DNA of 52,698 nt from Flavobacteriales bacterium (lineage in GTDB: Bacteria; Bacteroidota; Bacteroidia; Flavobacteriales_F; PHOS-HE28): NCBI GenBank assembly GCA_023382455.1, contig JAHDVX010000015.1, positions 25,309-78,006 of the forward strand, given 5' to 3'. Positions 6,896-15,566 of the stretch are shown piece after piece. Both the position numbers and the translations under genes were made by a program. Under the pieces are notes generated by a model. The model saw only the letters and a list, made by a program, of their open reading frames with translations. It was not told the origin of the DNA and searched no databases. Position 1 is the first letter of the stretch. Each line of letters begins with the position of its first letter.

Positions 6896-8899
6896 CTATT
6901 CGTACAGGCGCCGCACCACGTCCAGCGCCGGCTTCCAGTTGCCCTCGTAGTCCACCAGGCTCCAACTGGGTCCGGGCCAGCAATCGTTCAACTGCCAAAG
7001 CAGCGTGCCCATGCACCATGGCTGTGCTCCCATGTGCGCCTCGATCGCAATCCGGTAGGCCTCGGCCTGTACGGCTTGGCTCGCATCAATGAAGCCGTCC
7101 AGTGTTTGCGGTCTATCGCCCAGTTCCTTTTCAATGGCCTTCCAGATGGGCGCATCGGTCTTGTAGCTGCGTTGGCGCCAGCGCAGGGCCCCGCTGCCCA
7201 GAAGCAGCTCCTCCGGATCGATGTACTTCGCCAGCAGTACGCTGTCCGGCCAACTCTGGAACCCGTACTCACTGACAAAGCGGCCCACGTTGTTGGCCAA
7301 GGCACCGATGGGTTCATCGCCATGCCACACGCCCCAGTAGTGCAGGTCGCCGTTGCGCAAGCCCTCGGCATTGCCCCAGTTGCTCAGCGGACTGGTCCAT
7401 GTGTAGGGCACGCCCGTACGACCCAGACCCTCCGGGAAGACCTGTTGCCACAGCGCACGATTGTTTGCGATCACCCGCGCTGAATCGGTGCCATGGAGAT
7501 GGTATTTCGCCTGCCAGCCCCAGTTGTTCCAGGCCACTTCCAGCTCGTTGTTGCCGCAGAACAAGGCCAGCGAAGGATGGGCCGAAAGCCGGGCGCCCTG
7601 CTCACGCACCTCCTGCCGGATGTTCTCCAGGAAGCCTCCCTCGGCAGGCATCAGGTTGGCGCACATCACATCCTGCCACACCAGGATACCCGCCGTGTCG
7701 CAGGCTTGGAAGAAGGCGTCGGGCGGATAGATGCCGCCGGCCCACACGCGCAGCATGTTCATGTGGGCGCGTTGGGCATGGCGCACCAAGGCCACCCACG
7801 CAGAATCGCCGGCGCGGGAAGGGAAAAGATCCGGCGGCACCACGTTGGCGCCCTTCATGAAGATCGGTTCACCGTTTATCGCGAACGTGAACGACCGGCC
7901 AATACTGTCCTCCTCTTGCCGGAGTTCCACCGTGCGGAAGCCGAAGGAGCGCTCCGTGGCGCACACGGTCCGGCCGTTGTCATCCACGGCTTCCATCTGC
8001 AAGCGGTGCATCGGTTGCGGGCCGCTGCCAGCGGGCCACCATGCCCGGTCGCGGTGCACGGAAAAGCGGAACCCGATGTGGTCGCCTTCCCGCATGGCAC
8101 TGCCGATCGGCAGGCCGTCCAGGAAGAAGAACCCCGTTGTCGCGGCATCACCCTTGAGGCCGACGTGCACCCGGACCCGTATGCTGTCCGCTTCCAGTTC
8201 CTGGTCCAACCGCATCGCGGTGACCGACGAGCCGTTCCAGGCCTGCAACTCCACCGGCTTCCAGATGCCGCAACCCACCAGCCGCGGAGCAAAGTCCCAG
8301 CCGAACTGATAGGCCGCCTTACGGATGTACGGACTGGTCCCGCTCGGGTCGCTGTCCGCCGGCAGCCGGATGCCATATGCTTTCCGCAATCGTTCACCCT
8401 CTGCAACGGTGCTTCGGAAAAGCACGTGCAACGTGTTTGCTCCCGGTTTCAAGAGCTTCTTCACCGGCCAGCTCCACGTGCGGAACATATTGTCCGTCCG
8501 GCCCAGCAGTGAGTCGTTCAGGTAGACCTCGGCGAACGTGTCGAGCCCCTTGAACACGAGGTCCACGTGGCCGTGGTGCAGCAGCCCGGCATCGGCGTGC
8601 ACGGTGCACCGGTATTCCCACTCGGCACGCTCGACCCATTGCACGCTGTCCACGTTGAAATCGCGGTACGGGTCGGGGATCAACCCCTGGCGCAGCAGGT
8701 CGGTGTGCACCTCGCCGGGCACATCCGCCTGGTACCAAGGCCCTGTTCCGACCTGGCGGAAGGTCCATCCGTGGTGCAGCGACAGGACCTTGGTTTGGGC
8801 GGCAACACCGCCTACCCCGATGGCGATTAGCCAAGCGGTAACCAGGACCTTGAACGTGAGAAGGGTGCCCCGTGAAGCGGGGCTGAATCGCCGTGCCAC
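6896..8899 (-). CDS. Beta-mannosidase-like glycoside hydrolase family 2
   Basis: 667 residues from GTG 8899. A signal peptide (FKVLVTAWLIAIGVGGVAAQ) sends it to the periplasm or beyond. The GH2 order is clear: sugar-binding jelly roll (WVERAEWEYRCTV), Ig-like domain, then TIM barrel with FMKGANVVPPDLF, RVWAGGIYPPDAFFQACD, the acid/base Glu in FCGNNELEVAWN, the nucleophile Glu in FVSEYGFQSWPD, and a final WQLNDCWPGPSWSL. It ends 20 residues later, so the C-terminal Ig-like domains of full-length beta-mannosidases (about 820-860 residues) are missing. The GTG is supported by a TACTTTCA box four bases before it; longer readings overlap the upstream gene. Confidence 0.9.
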   Translation of the reverse strand: MARRFSPASRGTLLTFKVLVTAWLIAIGVGGVAAQTKVLSLHHGWTFRQVGTGPWYQADVPGEVHTDLLRQGLIPDPYRDFNVDSVQWVERAEWEYRCTVHADAGLLHHGHVDLVFKGLDTFAEVYLNDSLLGRTDNMFRTWSWPVKKLLKPGANTLHVLFRSTVAEGERLRKAYGIRLPADSDPSGTSPYIRKAAYQFGWDFAPRLVGCGIWKPVELQAWNGSSVTAMRLDQELEADSIRVRVHVGLKGDAATTGFFFLDGLPIGSAMREGDHIGFRFSVHRDRAWWPAGSGPQPMHRLQMEAVDDNGRTVCATERSFGFRTVELRQEEDSIGRSFTFAINGEPIFMKGANVVPPDLFPSRAGDSAWVALVRHAQRAHMNMLRVWAGGIYPPDAFFQACDTAGILVWQDVMCANLMPAEGGFLENIRQEVREQGARLSAHPSLALFCGNNELEVAWNNWGWQAKYHLHGTDSARVIANNRALWQQVFPEGLGRTGVPYTWTSPLSNWGNAEGLRNGDLHYWGVWHGDEPIGALANNVGRFVSEYGFQSWPDSVLLAKYIDPEELLLGSGALRWRQRSYKTDAPIWKAIEKELGDRPQTLDGFIDASQAVQAEAYRIAIEAHMGAQPWCMGTLLWQLNDCWPGPSWSLVDYEGNWKPALDVVRRLYE

Positions 8900-8903
8900 G
8901 GAG

Positions 8904-8911
8904 TGAAAGTA
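8904..8911 (-). promoter_or_regulatory. -7-like box (TACTTTCA) 4 bases before the beta-mannosidase GTG
   Basis: Minus-strand TACTTTCA followed by CTCC and the GTG at 8899. It lies within the short gap after the upstream gene's stop and has the same 4-base spacing as seven other genes in the window, which helps fix the start. Confidence 0.45.
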
Positions 8912-8928
8912 GCAAGAAGCTCCGGGCC

Positions 8929-10512
8929 TCAAGCCGCCTGCTTGGGCTTTGGCAGCCGTTGTCCTTTCAGCCGGGCCTGCCACCGCTCCCGGGCCAGTTC
9001 CTCCATGGTCCGCCCTTCCGCCCCCGCCTGGGCCCAAAGCAGAAAGTCCACCTGGTCCAGCAGGGCCGCCTCCGGGCCCTTTGCAAAATGCGCGGCCAGG
9101 TCGGCATGCAGCAACCGCCAGCTATCCCCCTTGGCCTTGCCTCCCGCATCCTTGACCAGGTCCAGGGCGTGGCCCAGCAGCAAGGATTCCATGGCAAACG
9201 GCTGCCCCTTGCGCTGCAGTTGGCGCCGGGTGTTGCGCACCACGTAGGCCAGGTGGTCCGTTCGCCCCAACTCCACCAGGACCGCCAAATTCAGCATGCG
9301 GCCCAGGGCATGCACCTCCGTGAAGGCCTCGATGCCGCCCTCGCTCAGCAGGCGGTTGCACCAGCGCAGGGCCTGCCCGGGATGGCCCGCCCCGAAGCAT
9401 GCATAGGCCGTCTGCAGCATCAGTTCGGCGCGGCGCACGGTGCTTACCTGTCGTCCGTGCCGCTCCAGCCCCGCCTCCAGCCCCTCGGCCCGTGCCATGG
9501 CCTTGGCAAACTCGCCTTGGGCCGAGAGCACCGAGAGCTCCAGGCTGAAGCCCATCACGAAAAGCTTCATCTCCAAATCGGGATTAGGGGCCTGCTTCAT
9601 CATCAGCGGCAGCTGCCGGAACTTGCGGAAATCATCCAACGCTTCCTGGTGGCGACCCGCCCGCATGCGCACATGGGCCAGGTTGCCCATCACGCCCAGG
9701 AGAAGGGCCGCGCTGTCGCTCAGCCGGTCTCCTTCCCCCTCCACGATCCGTGCGCAGCATTTCAATTGATCCTCGCAGGTGTGCAGGTCGTTGCGCGCGA
9801 AGGCCAGTGCGCTGCGCACGTGGTGGTGCAGGAACCGCGCATAGGCGCCGTGCAGGGCGGCGCCATTTGCCAACAGGGGATGGTTCTCCAACGACCTCAT
9901 CCGCTCCAGCTCCCTCCGTCCGGGGTTCTGCCCGCTGTGGAACAACAGGCGGAAGGAATCGCCCTTCAATGACCAGAGCGCATCGGCCTCCTTCCACTCA
10001 TCCGCCACGGCCGCCACCCTTCGGGCCCGTTCAGCCAGCTGTGCATCGCTGATGCCGGCATAGTTGGACCGCTCCATGATGCGCCGCTCCCATTCGGCCG
10101 CCTGCAGCAGCATGGCGGGCCGTTGATGCGTGCCGGCCAATGCCCGCGCGGAGCGGAGCAACTTGGAGGCATCCGCGTAAAGGGCCTTGCCGAAGAGGAT
10201 CTCCGTTTGGTGCAGCATGCGCCGCAGCCTGTCGTCCACGGAACTGCCCGCGTGGAAGGCGTCCAGACTCTCCAGCACGGCCTCGTACAAGCGCCGCTTG
10301 GCAATGGGCAGCCGCTTCATGGAAGCATCACCCGCAAAACGGTGTCGCAGGGCCACTTCATCGTACCGGGACATGGAACCGATGGCATCGAAGAGCGCGT
10401 GCAGCTTGCTGTGCCCGGCCAGCAGGTGCCGGCTGGTGTACAGTTTGAAGTGGCGCTTCTCCGCAGGCGACATGGAGCGGATCAGGCGAAAAACGTGGTC
10501 ATCGGAAGGCAT
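8929..10512 (-). CDS. Helical-repeat (TPR-like) protein, unknown function
   Basis: 527 residues from ATG 10512 (MPSDDHVFRLIRSMSPAEKRHF). The N-terminal 80 residues (IRSMSPAEKRHFKLYTSRH, then SKLHALFDAI, then RYDEVALRHRF) match the lead of a Bacteroidota family of roughly 500-residue tetratricopeptide-like proteins that I know only as hypothetical. The remainder is a succession of alanine/leucine-rich helical pairs (e.g. AKLLRSARALAG, YACFGAGHPGQALRWCNRLLSEGG). There is no signal peptide or membrane segment, so it is probably a cytoplasmic scaffold. The frame is open to 10590, but those residues are Arg/Pro-rich and atypical. Confidence 0.7.
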   Translation of the reverse strand: MPSDDHVFRLIRSMSPAEKRHFKLYTSRHLLAGHSKLHALFDAIGSMSRYDEVALRHRFAGDASMKRLPIAKRRLYEAVLESLDAFHAGSSVDDRLRRMLHQTEILFGKALYADASKLLRSARALAGTHQRPAMLLQAAEWERRIMERSNYAGISDAQLAERARRVAAVADEWKEADALWSLKGDSFRLLFHSGQNPGRRELERMRSLENHPLLANGAALHGAYARFLHHHVRSALAFARNDLHTCEDQLKCCARIVEGEGDRLSDSAALLLGVMGNLAHVRMRAGRHQEALDDFRKFRQLPLMMKQAPNPDLEMKLFVMGFSLELSVLSAQGEFAKAMARAEGLEAGLERHGRQVSTVRRAELMLQTAYACFGAGHPGQALRWCNRLLSEGGIEAFTEVHALGRMLNLAVLVELGRTDHLAYVVRNTRRQLQRKGQPFAMESLLLGHALDLVKDAGGKAKGDSWRLLHADLAAHFAKGPEAALLDQVDFLLWAQAGAEGRTMEELARERWQARLKGQRLPKPKQAA

Positions 10513-10677
10513 GGCGAACTGGTTGAGGGGAAACCGTCCGCGGGGAATGCGGACTCGCTTCGGGAAGCTACGGCCGCGCGAGGGCTTCACGGGGCGGCTT
10601 CACGGGGAACGGCCCGGTACGCGCGGGCAACGGCCGCATCCGGGCAGATCCGCCCGTAACCGCTTGGCAGAAGATGA

Positions 10678-10914
10678 TCAACGTGGGCGGTTCGACCGCT
10701 CCCGGTCGCCAAGGTCATCCCCGTCATCGGAGATGGGCGCAACGACGCCTTGACCGGTGCTGTCCATCACGGTCACTTGGCCCGCCTTGTGCTCCAGGAC
10801 GGAGGCGGCCGACGGCCCTTCCAACTCCTCCTTGGTGCAGCCCGTGGACAGCAGCATCAACAGCATGGGGAACGCCATGCCGGGAATCCATGCCTTTTTA
10901 CTTGCCCACTTCAT
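10678..10914 (-). CDS. 78-residue-class mini-lipoprotein with acidic tail
   Basis: 78 residues from ATG 10914 (MKWASKKAWIPGMAF). The signal peptide ends in LLSTGC, giving a lipid-modified N-terminus. The mature protein is only about 45 residues: an acid-rich linker, the phrase VTVMDSTGQGVVAPISDDGDDLGDRERS and a basic end (NRPR). No family is known to me. A canonical promoter lies immediately upstream with a 6-base leader. The gene is separate from the following kinase gene, which lies upstream of it on the same strand. Confidence 0.65.
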   Translation of the reverse strand: MKWASKKAWIPGMAFPMLLMLLSTGCTKEELEGPSAASVLEHKAGQVTVMDSTGQGVVAPISDDGDDLGDRERSNRPR

Positions 10915-10920
10915 CGCGAA

Positions 10921-10952
10921 CAAATATAAGCAATCCCAGCCCCGATTGCAAA
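10921..10952 (-). promoter_or_regulatory. Canonical Bacteroidota promoter (TTTG-N20-TATATTTG)
   Basis: On the minus strand: TTTG at 10952-10949, twenty bases, then TATATTTG at 10928-10921, followed by six bases and the ATG of the mini-lipoprotein. Both the -33 and -7 elements match the consensus with the expected spacing. Confidence 0.75.
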
Positions 10953-10961
10953 TCGCATTGG

Positions 10962-13900
10962 TCATACGGCCTGTTTCGGCGATGCCGGCAGTTCGATGAT
11001 CACCTGGGTGCCCGTGCCACCCGCCGTTCCCCGGACCTGCTCAGGTCCTTGGATGCGGATATCGGCCAGGTCCAGGCGCCGCAGGATATCCGCACGCCCC
11101 TTGGTGATCTCGATACCCCGCGAGATGTGGTCGGCATCGCCGTTGGCCTTGCTGCCCATGCTGGTCTCAATGCCCACGCCGTCGTCGGTGATGCGTACCT
11201 GCACCCGGCCGGGTGCCGCCGGAACCACCTCAATGGCCACATTGCCCGAGTGCGCCATGGGCAGGATGCCGTGCCAGATGCTGTTCTCCACGTAGGGCTG
11301 CAGCATCATCGCCGGGATGTTCACCGCATGGGCGTCCACTGCGGGGTCCACGGTGATCGAGTAGTGGAACTTGTCCTTGAAGCGCATGTGCTCCAGCACC
11401 AGGTACAGCTCCAGGCGGGAGAGCTCCTCGGCCAGCGTGGTGGTGTCGTTCTGGCTGGCATCGAGGTTCTTGCGGATCAGCTTGGCGAAGCTGGTCAGGT
11501 ACTTGTTCGCCATGGTGCGGTCCTGCCGGTTGATACTGTATTGGATGCTGTTGAGGGCGTTGAAGATGAAGTGGCGGTTCATGTTGGCGTTCAGGGCCTG
11601 CTGCTCCAGTTGGAGCATGCGCGAACGCAGGATCAGGTTGCGGGTCTTCTCGGCCCGCTCCCGGCGCAAGCGGCGGTAGCGCACCACTGCGGCCAGCACG
11701 CCGAGAAGGGCCAGGCCGCAAACGGTGAAGAACCACCAGCGCAGCCAGAACGGCGGGGTGATGATGATCGGCACGGAGGCCACCGGCCCCCACCGGCCCT
11801 GCCGGTCGGCGGCGCGCACCTGGAAGATGTAGTCGCCCTGCGGCAGGTTGGAGTAGCTGGCGAACCGGGCCTCGGTGGACGGCAGCCAGTCGTGGTCGAA
11901 TCCTTCCAGCCGGTACTGGAACCGCACATGGCGCCCGTTGGCCAGGGCGATGGCCGTGTAGGTGAAGGTGAGGTGGTTCCGGCGGTAGCCCACCTGCAAG
12001 GCACCGGACGGGCCTTCCCCGGGGGCGATGCTGTCCAGGTCGGCAATGGGCTCCATGAAGCTGGTGACGCCGGTGATGTGGGTAACGGGCGGTGTGCGTT
12101 TGGGGCGCAGCGCGGGATGGCGCGGGTCGTGCATCAGCAGGCCTGCATTGGTGCCGAACAGCAGGCGCCCGCCCGGCTCCATGAAGCTTGCGTTGAGGTT
12201 GAACTCCAGGCCCCGCAGGCCATCCTCCTCCGTGATGTGCAACTTGGCCGTGGGATTGGCCAGCAGGCTGTCCGGGTCGAAATGGAACAGGCCGTTGTTG
12301 GTGCCGGCCCAGAGCATGTGCTCCCGGTCGATCAGCAGCGAGCCCACGTAGTTCGAGCCGAAGTCCGTGCCCAGGTCCACCCGCGTGAGGCGACCTTGCT
12401 CATGGCAAGTGAGGCCATCGGAAGTGCCCATCCACAGCCGCCCCTTGGCGTCGAACACCAGGCAGAACACGGAGTTGTGGCTCAGCCCTTGGGCGGTGGT
12501 GAAGCGCGTGCCCCGGCGGCCTTCCATGCGCACCACGCCGAGGTCGGTGGCCAGCCAGAGGGCACCGTCCGCCGCCCGCTTGATGCTGCGCACACCGCGC
12601 AGGGCGATGCCCTGCACCTCGCCCAGCTTCTCCGGCATCCCTTCCCGCGAGAGGATGACCACCCCGTCCCGGGTACCGCACCACAGCTCTCCTTCCGGCG
12701 TGCGGTACAGCGAGAGCACGCGTTGACCGGAAAGCGCCTTGCTCGCCGCCGTGGGGGTCACCACGCCGTTCACGATCCGGCAAAGCCCGTCGCTGGTGCC
12801 GAACCACAGGGAGCTGTCCACGTCCAGCAGGCTGCACCAAACGGTGTTGTTGGGCATGCCTTCCAAGGTGGTGACCTGGGCCATGCCATCCATGCGGCAG
12901 ACACCGTTGCCATAGGTGCCCAACCAGATATCGCCCCGGCGGTCGCTTAGCGCGGTCATCACCAGGTCGCTGCACAGCCCTTCCGTGACGGTGAAGGTGA
13001 CGTAGGATTCGCCGGCGAACCGCAGTATGCCCGCACCGTCGGTACCGAACCAGAGGCCTCCGTCAGCATCCTCGAACATGCACCAGATGTTGTCGTTGGG
13101 CAGGCCCTGATGCACGGTGAACGCCCGCAGTCGGCCTTGCTCCAGCACGTCCAGCCCGAATTTCGTGCCCGCCCAAATGCGCCCCCGCCGGTCCACCAGC
13201 ACGGAGCGCACATTGTTCTGGAGCAGGCCCATGGTTTCATCCAGGACGGTGGTCTTGCCTTCCTCCACATGCAACAGGCCATCGCCGTAGGTGCCCGCCC
13301 ACAGGGTGCCGTCCGGTCCATGGGCCAGGGAGCTCACCGACGCCGGGAATGGCAGCGGCACCGGGGCCCATCTGCCGGGGCCACCCTGGAGCAGGCCATT
13401 GCGAAGGCCGGCCACCAAGCGCCCGTCCGGCTGCACCAGCAGGCTGCGGATGTACAGGGCGCTGTCCGGCCAACCGGCCACCGACGCCGCATGGCCTGCT
13501 TGTACACGGATCAACCCTGAACCGTCCGTACCGACATAAACCGCGCCGTCCCGCCCCTCGGCCAAGGCCATCACCCTGGCTTCCGGCGCGATGGCCGGCA
13601 GCGGCACCGTGTGCATGGCATGCCCGTCGAAGTGCACCAGGAAGGGGCCGCAGCCCAGCCAAACGCTGCCGTCCGAGGCGGCCATCAGGGCGTTCACCTG
13701 CGGGTCGGGCAGGCCGTCGCGCAGGCCGTAGTTGGTGAAATCCAGCCCGTCGAACCTACTGGCGCCGCCCAAGGTGCCGAACCAGAGGTACCCTGCCTTG
13801 TCCTGCGCCATGCAGCGCACCTGGCTTTGTGCCAGGCCGTCACGCGGGGTGAACTGTGTGAAGCCGTACTGCTGGGCCTGTACCGGAAGCAACGCCCAGA

Positions 13901-13973
13901 GGTGCAGCCATGCCGCCCACATCCAGGGCCGGCGCCCGGGCGTGCGGTGCGGGGTTGCGCGGGCAGGGGCCAC
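10962..13973 (-). CDS. Two-component propeller-type sensor histidine kinase (LytS-like kinase core)
   Basis: 1003 residues from GTG 13973. A signal/anchor segment near residues 15-35 (WMWAAWLHLWALLPVQAQ) is followed by about 650 residues of two-component-regulator propeller blades (recurring LWFGT, IWLGTYGNG, LWMGTSDGL), a Y_Y_Y domain (HLTFTYTAIAL...FQYRLEGFDHDW...LPQGDYIFQVRA), one membrane span (WWFFTVCGLALLGVLAAVV), and a His_kinase domain: phospho-acceptor NRHFIFNALNSIQ, then PAMMLQPYVENSIWHG and ITDDGVGIE. The acceptor box has NRH where NPH is usual. It signals through the LytTR regulator encoded just before it, with two bases between them. It probably senses an extracytoplasmic ligand. 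Confidence 0.93.
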   Translation of the reverse strand: MAPARATPHRTPGRRPWMWAAWLHLWALLPVQAQQYGFTQFTPRDGLAQSQVRCMAQDKAGYLWFGTLGGASRFDGLDFTNYGLRDGLPDPQVNALMAASDGSVWLGCGPFLVHFDGHAMHTVPLPAIAPEARVMALAEGRDGAVYVGTDGSGLIRVQAGHAASVAGWPDSALYIRSLLVQPDGRLVAGLRNGLLQGGPGRWAPVPLPFPASVSSLAHGPDGTLWAGTYGDGLLHVEEGKTTVLDETMGLLQNNVRSVLVDRRGRIWAGTKFGLDVLEQGRLRAFTVHQGLPNDNIWCMFEDADGGLWFGTDGAGILRFAGESYVTFTVTEGLCSDLVMTALSDRRGDIWLGTYGNGVCRMDGMAQVTTLEGMPNNTVWCSLLDVDSSLWFGTSDGLCRIVNGVVTPTAASKALSGQRVLSLYRTPEGELWCGTRDGVVILSREGMPEKLGEVQGIALRGVRSIKRAADGALWLATDLGVVRMEGRRGTRFTTAQGLSHNSVFCLVFDAKGRLWMGTSDGLTCHEQGRLTRVDLGTDFGSNYVGSLLIDREHMLWAGTNNGLFHFDPDSLLANPTAKLHITEEDGLRGLEFNLNASFMEPGGRLLFGTNAGLLMHDPRHPALRPKRTPPVTHITGVTSFMEPIADLDSIAPGEGPSGALQVGYRRNHLTFTYTAIALANGRHVRFQYRLEGFDHDWLPSTEARFASYSNLPQGDYIFQVRAADRQGRWGPVASVPIIITPPFWLRWWFFTVCGLALLGVLAAVVRYRRLRRERAEKTRNLILRSRMLQLEQQALNANMNRHFIFNALNSIQYSINRQDRTMANKYLTSFAKLIRKNLDASQNDTTTLAEELSRLELYLVLEHMRFKDKFHYSITVDPAVDAHAVNIPAMMLQPYVENSIWHGILPMAHSGNVAIEVVPAAPGRVQVRITDDGVGIETSMGSKANGDADHISRGIEITKGRADILRRLDLADIRIQGPEQVRGTAGGTGTQVIIELPASPKQAV

Positions 13974-13975
13974 CG

Positions 13976-14734
13976 TCAGAACGTGTTGATCATGGCCAGC
14001 AGCTCCGGCAAGCGGCGGCGGCTTACCGGCACCAGGGCCCCATTGTCCAGCACGGCCATGTTGCCCTCGCTCCGGCTGAAACTGGCCAGGTGCTCCAGGT
14101 TGATGATGTACGATTTGTGGACGCGGAAAAATTTCCGGGGATCCAGGTTGTTCTCGAACACCCGGATGTGTTTGCTGCTGATGGTGCGCTTGCCCCCTTT
14201 GGCGTGCACCACGGTGTAGCTGTCGCTGGCCTCGAGGTACAGGATGTCCTCATGGCGCAGCAGCACCAGCCCGTCACGGCCGGGCACGGCCACGCGTGAG
14301 CTCAGCGGTGAGCCGGGGTCGTTCACCATGGCCTGGATCCCTTCGCCCTGCCGGCGGATGAGGCCGGGGTCGCCCACCGTGTGCAGCAGCTTGCCCACCG
14401 CCCGGTCCAGTTCATCGGGGTCGATGGGCTTCTCCAGGTAGTCCAAGGCGTTCTCCTTGAAGGCCCGAAGGGCGAATTCGTCATAGGCGGTGGTGAAGAC
14501 CACGGGAAGGTGCGGCTCCGGCAAGGAGCGCAGCAGGGAGAAGCCGTCCTCGCCGGGCATCTTGATGTCCAGGAACAGGGCCTGGGGGGCTTCGCTTTCG
14601 ATCAGTGCCCGGGCCTCATTGGCCGTGGCCGCCATGCCCACCACCTCCACTTGCGGGCAATGCTCCTCCAGCATCAGGCGAAGATTCTCGCGGGCATCAG
14701 CCTCATCATCCACGATCAGTGCACGTATGGCCAT
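13976..14734 (-). CDS. LytTR-family response regulator
   Basis: 252 residues from ATG 14734 (MAIRALIVDDEADAR). Receiver domain: acidic pair Asp9/Asp10, phospho-acceptor Asp56 in LFLDIKMPGEDG, Thr in FTTAYDEFALRAF, Lys102 in YLEKPID. The C-terminal LytTR DNA-binding domain starts near residue 150 (VLLRHEDILYLEASDSYTVV, later FFRVHKSYIINLEHL). It is the first gene of the operon with the propeller-type kinase, the normal arrangement for a cognate pair. The frame is open further upstream to 14899, but those residues are not receiver-like. Two TACYTTTC-type stretches lie about 30-45 bases before the ATG and may be promoter boxes. Confidence 0.93.
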   Translation of the reverse strand: MAIRALIVDDEADARENLRLMLEEHCPQVEVVGMAATANEARALIESEAPQALFLDIKMPGEDGFSLLRSLPEPHLPVVFTTAYDEFALRAFKENALDYLEKPIDPDELDRAVGKLLHTVGDPGLIRRQGEGIQAMVNDPGSPLSSRVAVPGRDGLVLLRHEDILYLEASDSYTVVHAKGGKRTISSKHIRVFENNLDPRKFFRVHKSYIINLEHLASFSRSEGNMAVLDNGALVPVSRRRLPELLAMINTF

Positions 14735-15113
14735 GGCTTGTTTGTCGGGGGTTGGACGGGAAAGTAGGGAAAGGTACACCTGTACGGTTGGTTGAAGCCA
14801 CGAACGGTGCCTTTGGGGCCATGCGCGGCAATTGGTGCAACGGCATCCGCCTTCCCGCTGTTCGACCCTGGAATACCGTTGCTCGTTCCGGCCATGCAAG
14901 GCCTACAGGATGCGGCTAGTTTCGTTCGGAACAAAGATCGACCCGCGATGGGAACAACCTCTACACCGAATACCATGACCTGCTCTCCTTGGATCTTCAA
15001 CGACCTGGGCAACTGAACGCCCCTGGCCCGATCACGGCTTCGGCGATGCAGGTGGCGAACCCTGCCAGGGTGTTTCCCGTATACATGCGGGCAACCCCTA
15101 AAGGACCATTGCC
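14735..15113. other. Intergenic region between divergent genes
   Basis: About 380 bases. It holds promoter-like pyrimidine boxes for the regulator operon close to 14734, and TAGTTTCG (14917-14924) on the plus strand. A 22-codon frame from 14949 exists but has no support. Nothing else is recognisable. Confidence 0.5.
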
Positions 15114-15377
15114 ATGGAACATGGACCGACGAAGACCGAGCTCCGGATCCGGGTGGACATGCTTGAACGCCTGCTGATGTTCGACTATGAGCCGGGCAGT
15201 GAGGATGCCCTGTTCGACCTCTGCACCAGTGACGGGCAGATCCTGAAGACCGGGGAGGTCCAAGGGCCGGTGACGCGCATACGCCTGACCGACATCCATG
15301 ACAATGAACTGGTGCTGATGGTGCTGGATGGTGACCGCTCCGTGATCCACCCGGTGAACCTGCGCAAGGCCGTTTGA
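15114..15377 (+). CDS. Small acidic protein, unknown function
   Basis: 87 residues from ATG 15114, preceded by AAAGGA eight bases upstream. The first 40 residues form a helix (KTELRIRVDMLERLLMFDY), followed by a strand-rich acidic part: LFDLCTSDGQILKTGEVQG, VTRIRLTDIHDNELVLMVLDGD and VIHPVNLRKAV. No signal peptide or membrane segment. I do not recognise the family. It is isolated: a divergent two-component operon lies upstream and radA converges from downstream, so context gives no function. Confidence 0.6.
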   Translation: MEHGPTKTELRIRVDMLERLLMFDYEPGSEDALFDLCTSDGQILKTGEVQGPVTRIRLTDIHDNELVLMVLDGDRSVIHPVNLRKAV

Positions 15378-15528
15378 TGCGCAGCACCACCGGCAACTTT
15401 CCCCGCTTCGGCCCGTACGCCTTGGTCTGCACGGCCTTGAGAAGGGAGGCCGAACAAGGCCTGACCCATCAGCTGATCATCCATACCACACTCCCTTGCC
15501 CGGTCCGGATCCGTTACCATTTCCGGCC

Positions 15529-15546
15529 GTTGGGCCGCGGCCCAAC
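15529..15546. terminator. Perfect 18-bp palindrome downstream of radA
   Basis: GTTGGGCCGCGGCCCAAC is self-complementary and lies 20 bases past the radA stop on the minus strand, where a terminator stem would be. It lacks a T-tract, so it could instead be a protein-binding site or a structural repeat. Confidence 0.4.
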
Positions 15547-15566
15547 CTCACGGAAGGCCGTTTGAG

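Noticed and set aside
10674-12950. A very long plus-strand open frame of 758 codons
   Set aside because: It is antisense to the propeller-type kinase, has no domain signature, and is a result of high GC with few stop codons. The same holds for long frames opposite glmS (21807-24509), the S41/ligase genes (42192-44807) and the subtilase (47282-49693).
14949-15017. A 22-codon plus-strand reading frame
   Set aside because: Too short, with no upstream signal beyond a weak TAGTTTCG, and no similarity to known small proteins.
15366-15566. Shared AAGGCCGTTTGA at 15366 and 15554 as evidence of a duplicated gene end
   Set aside because: Twelve bases only; the flanks are unrelated, so chance is the simplest explanation.
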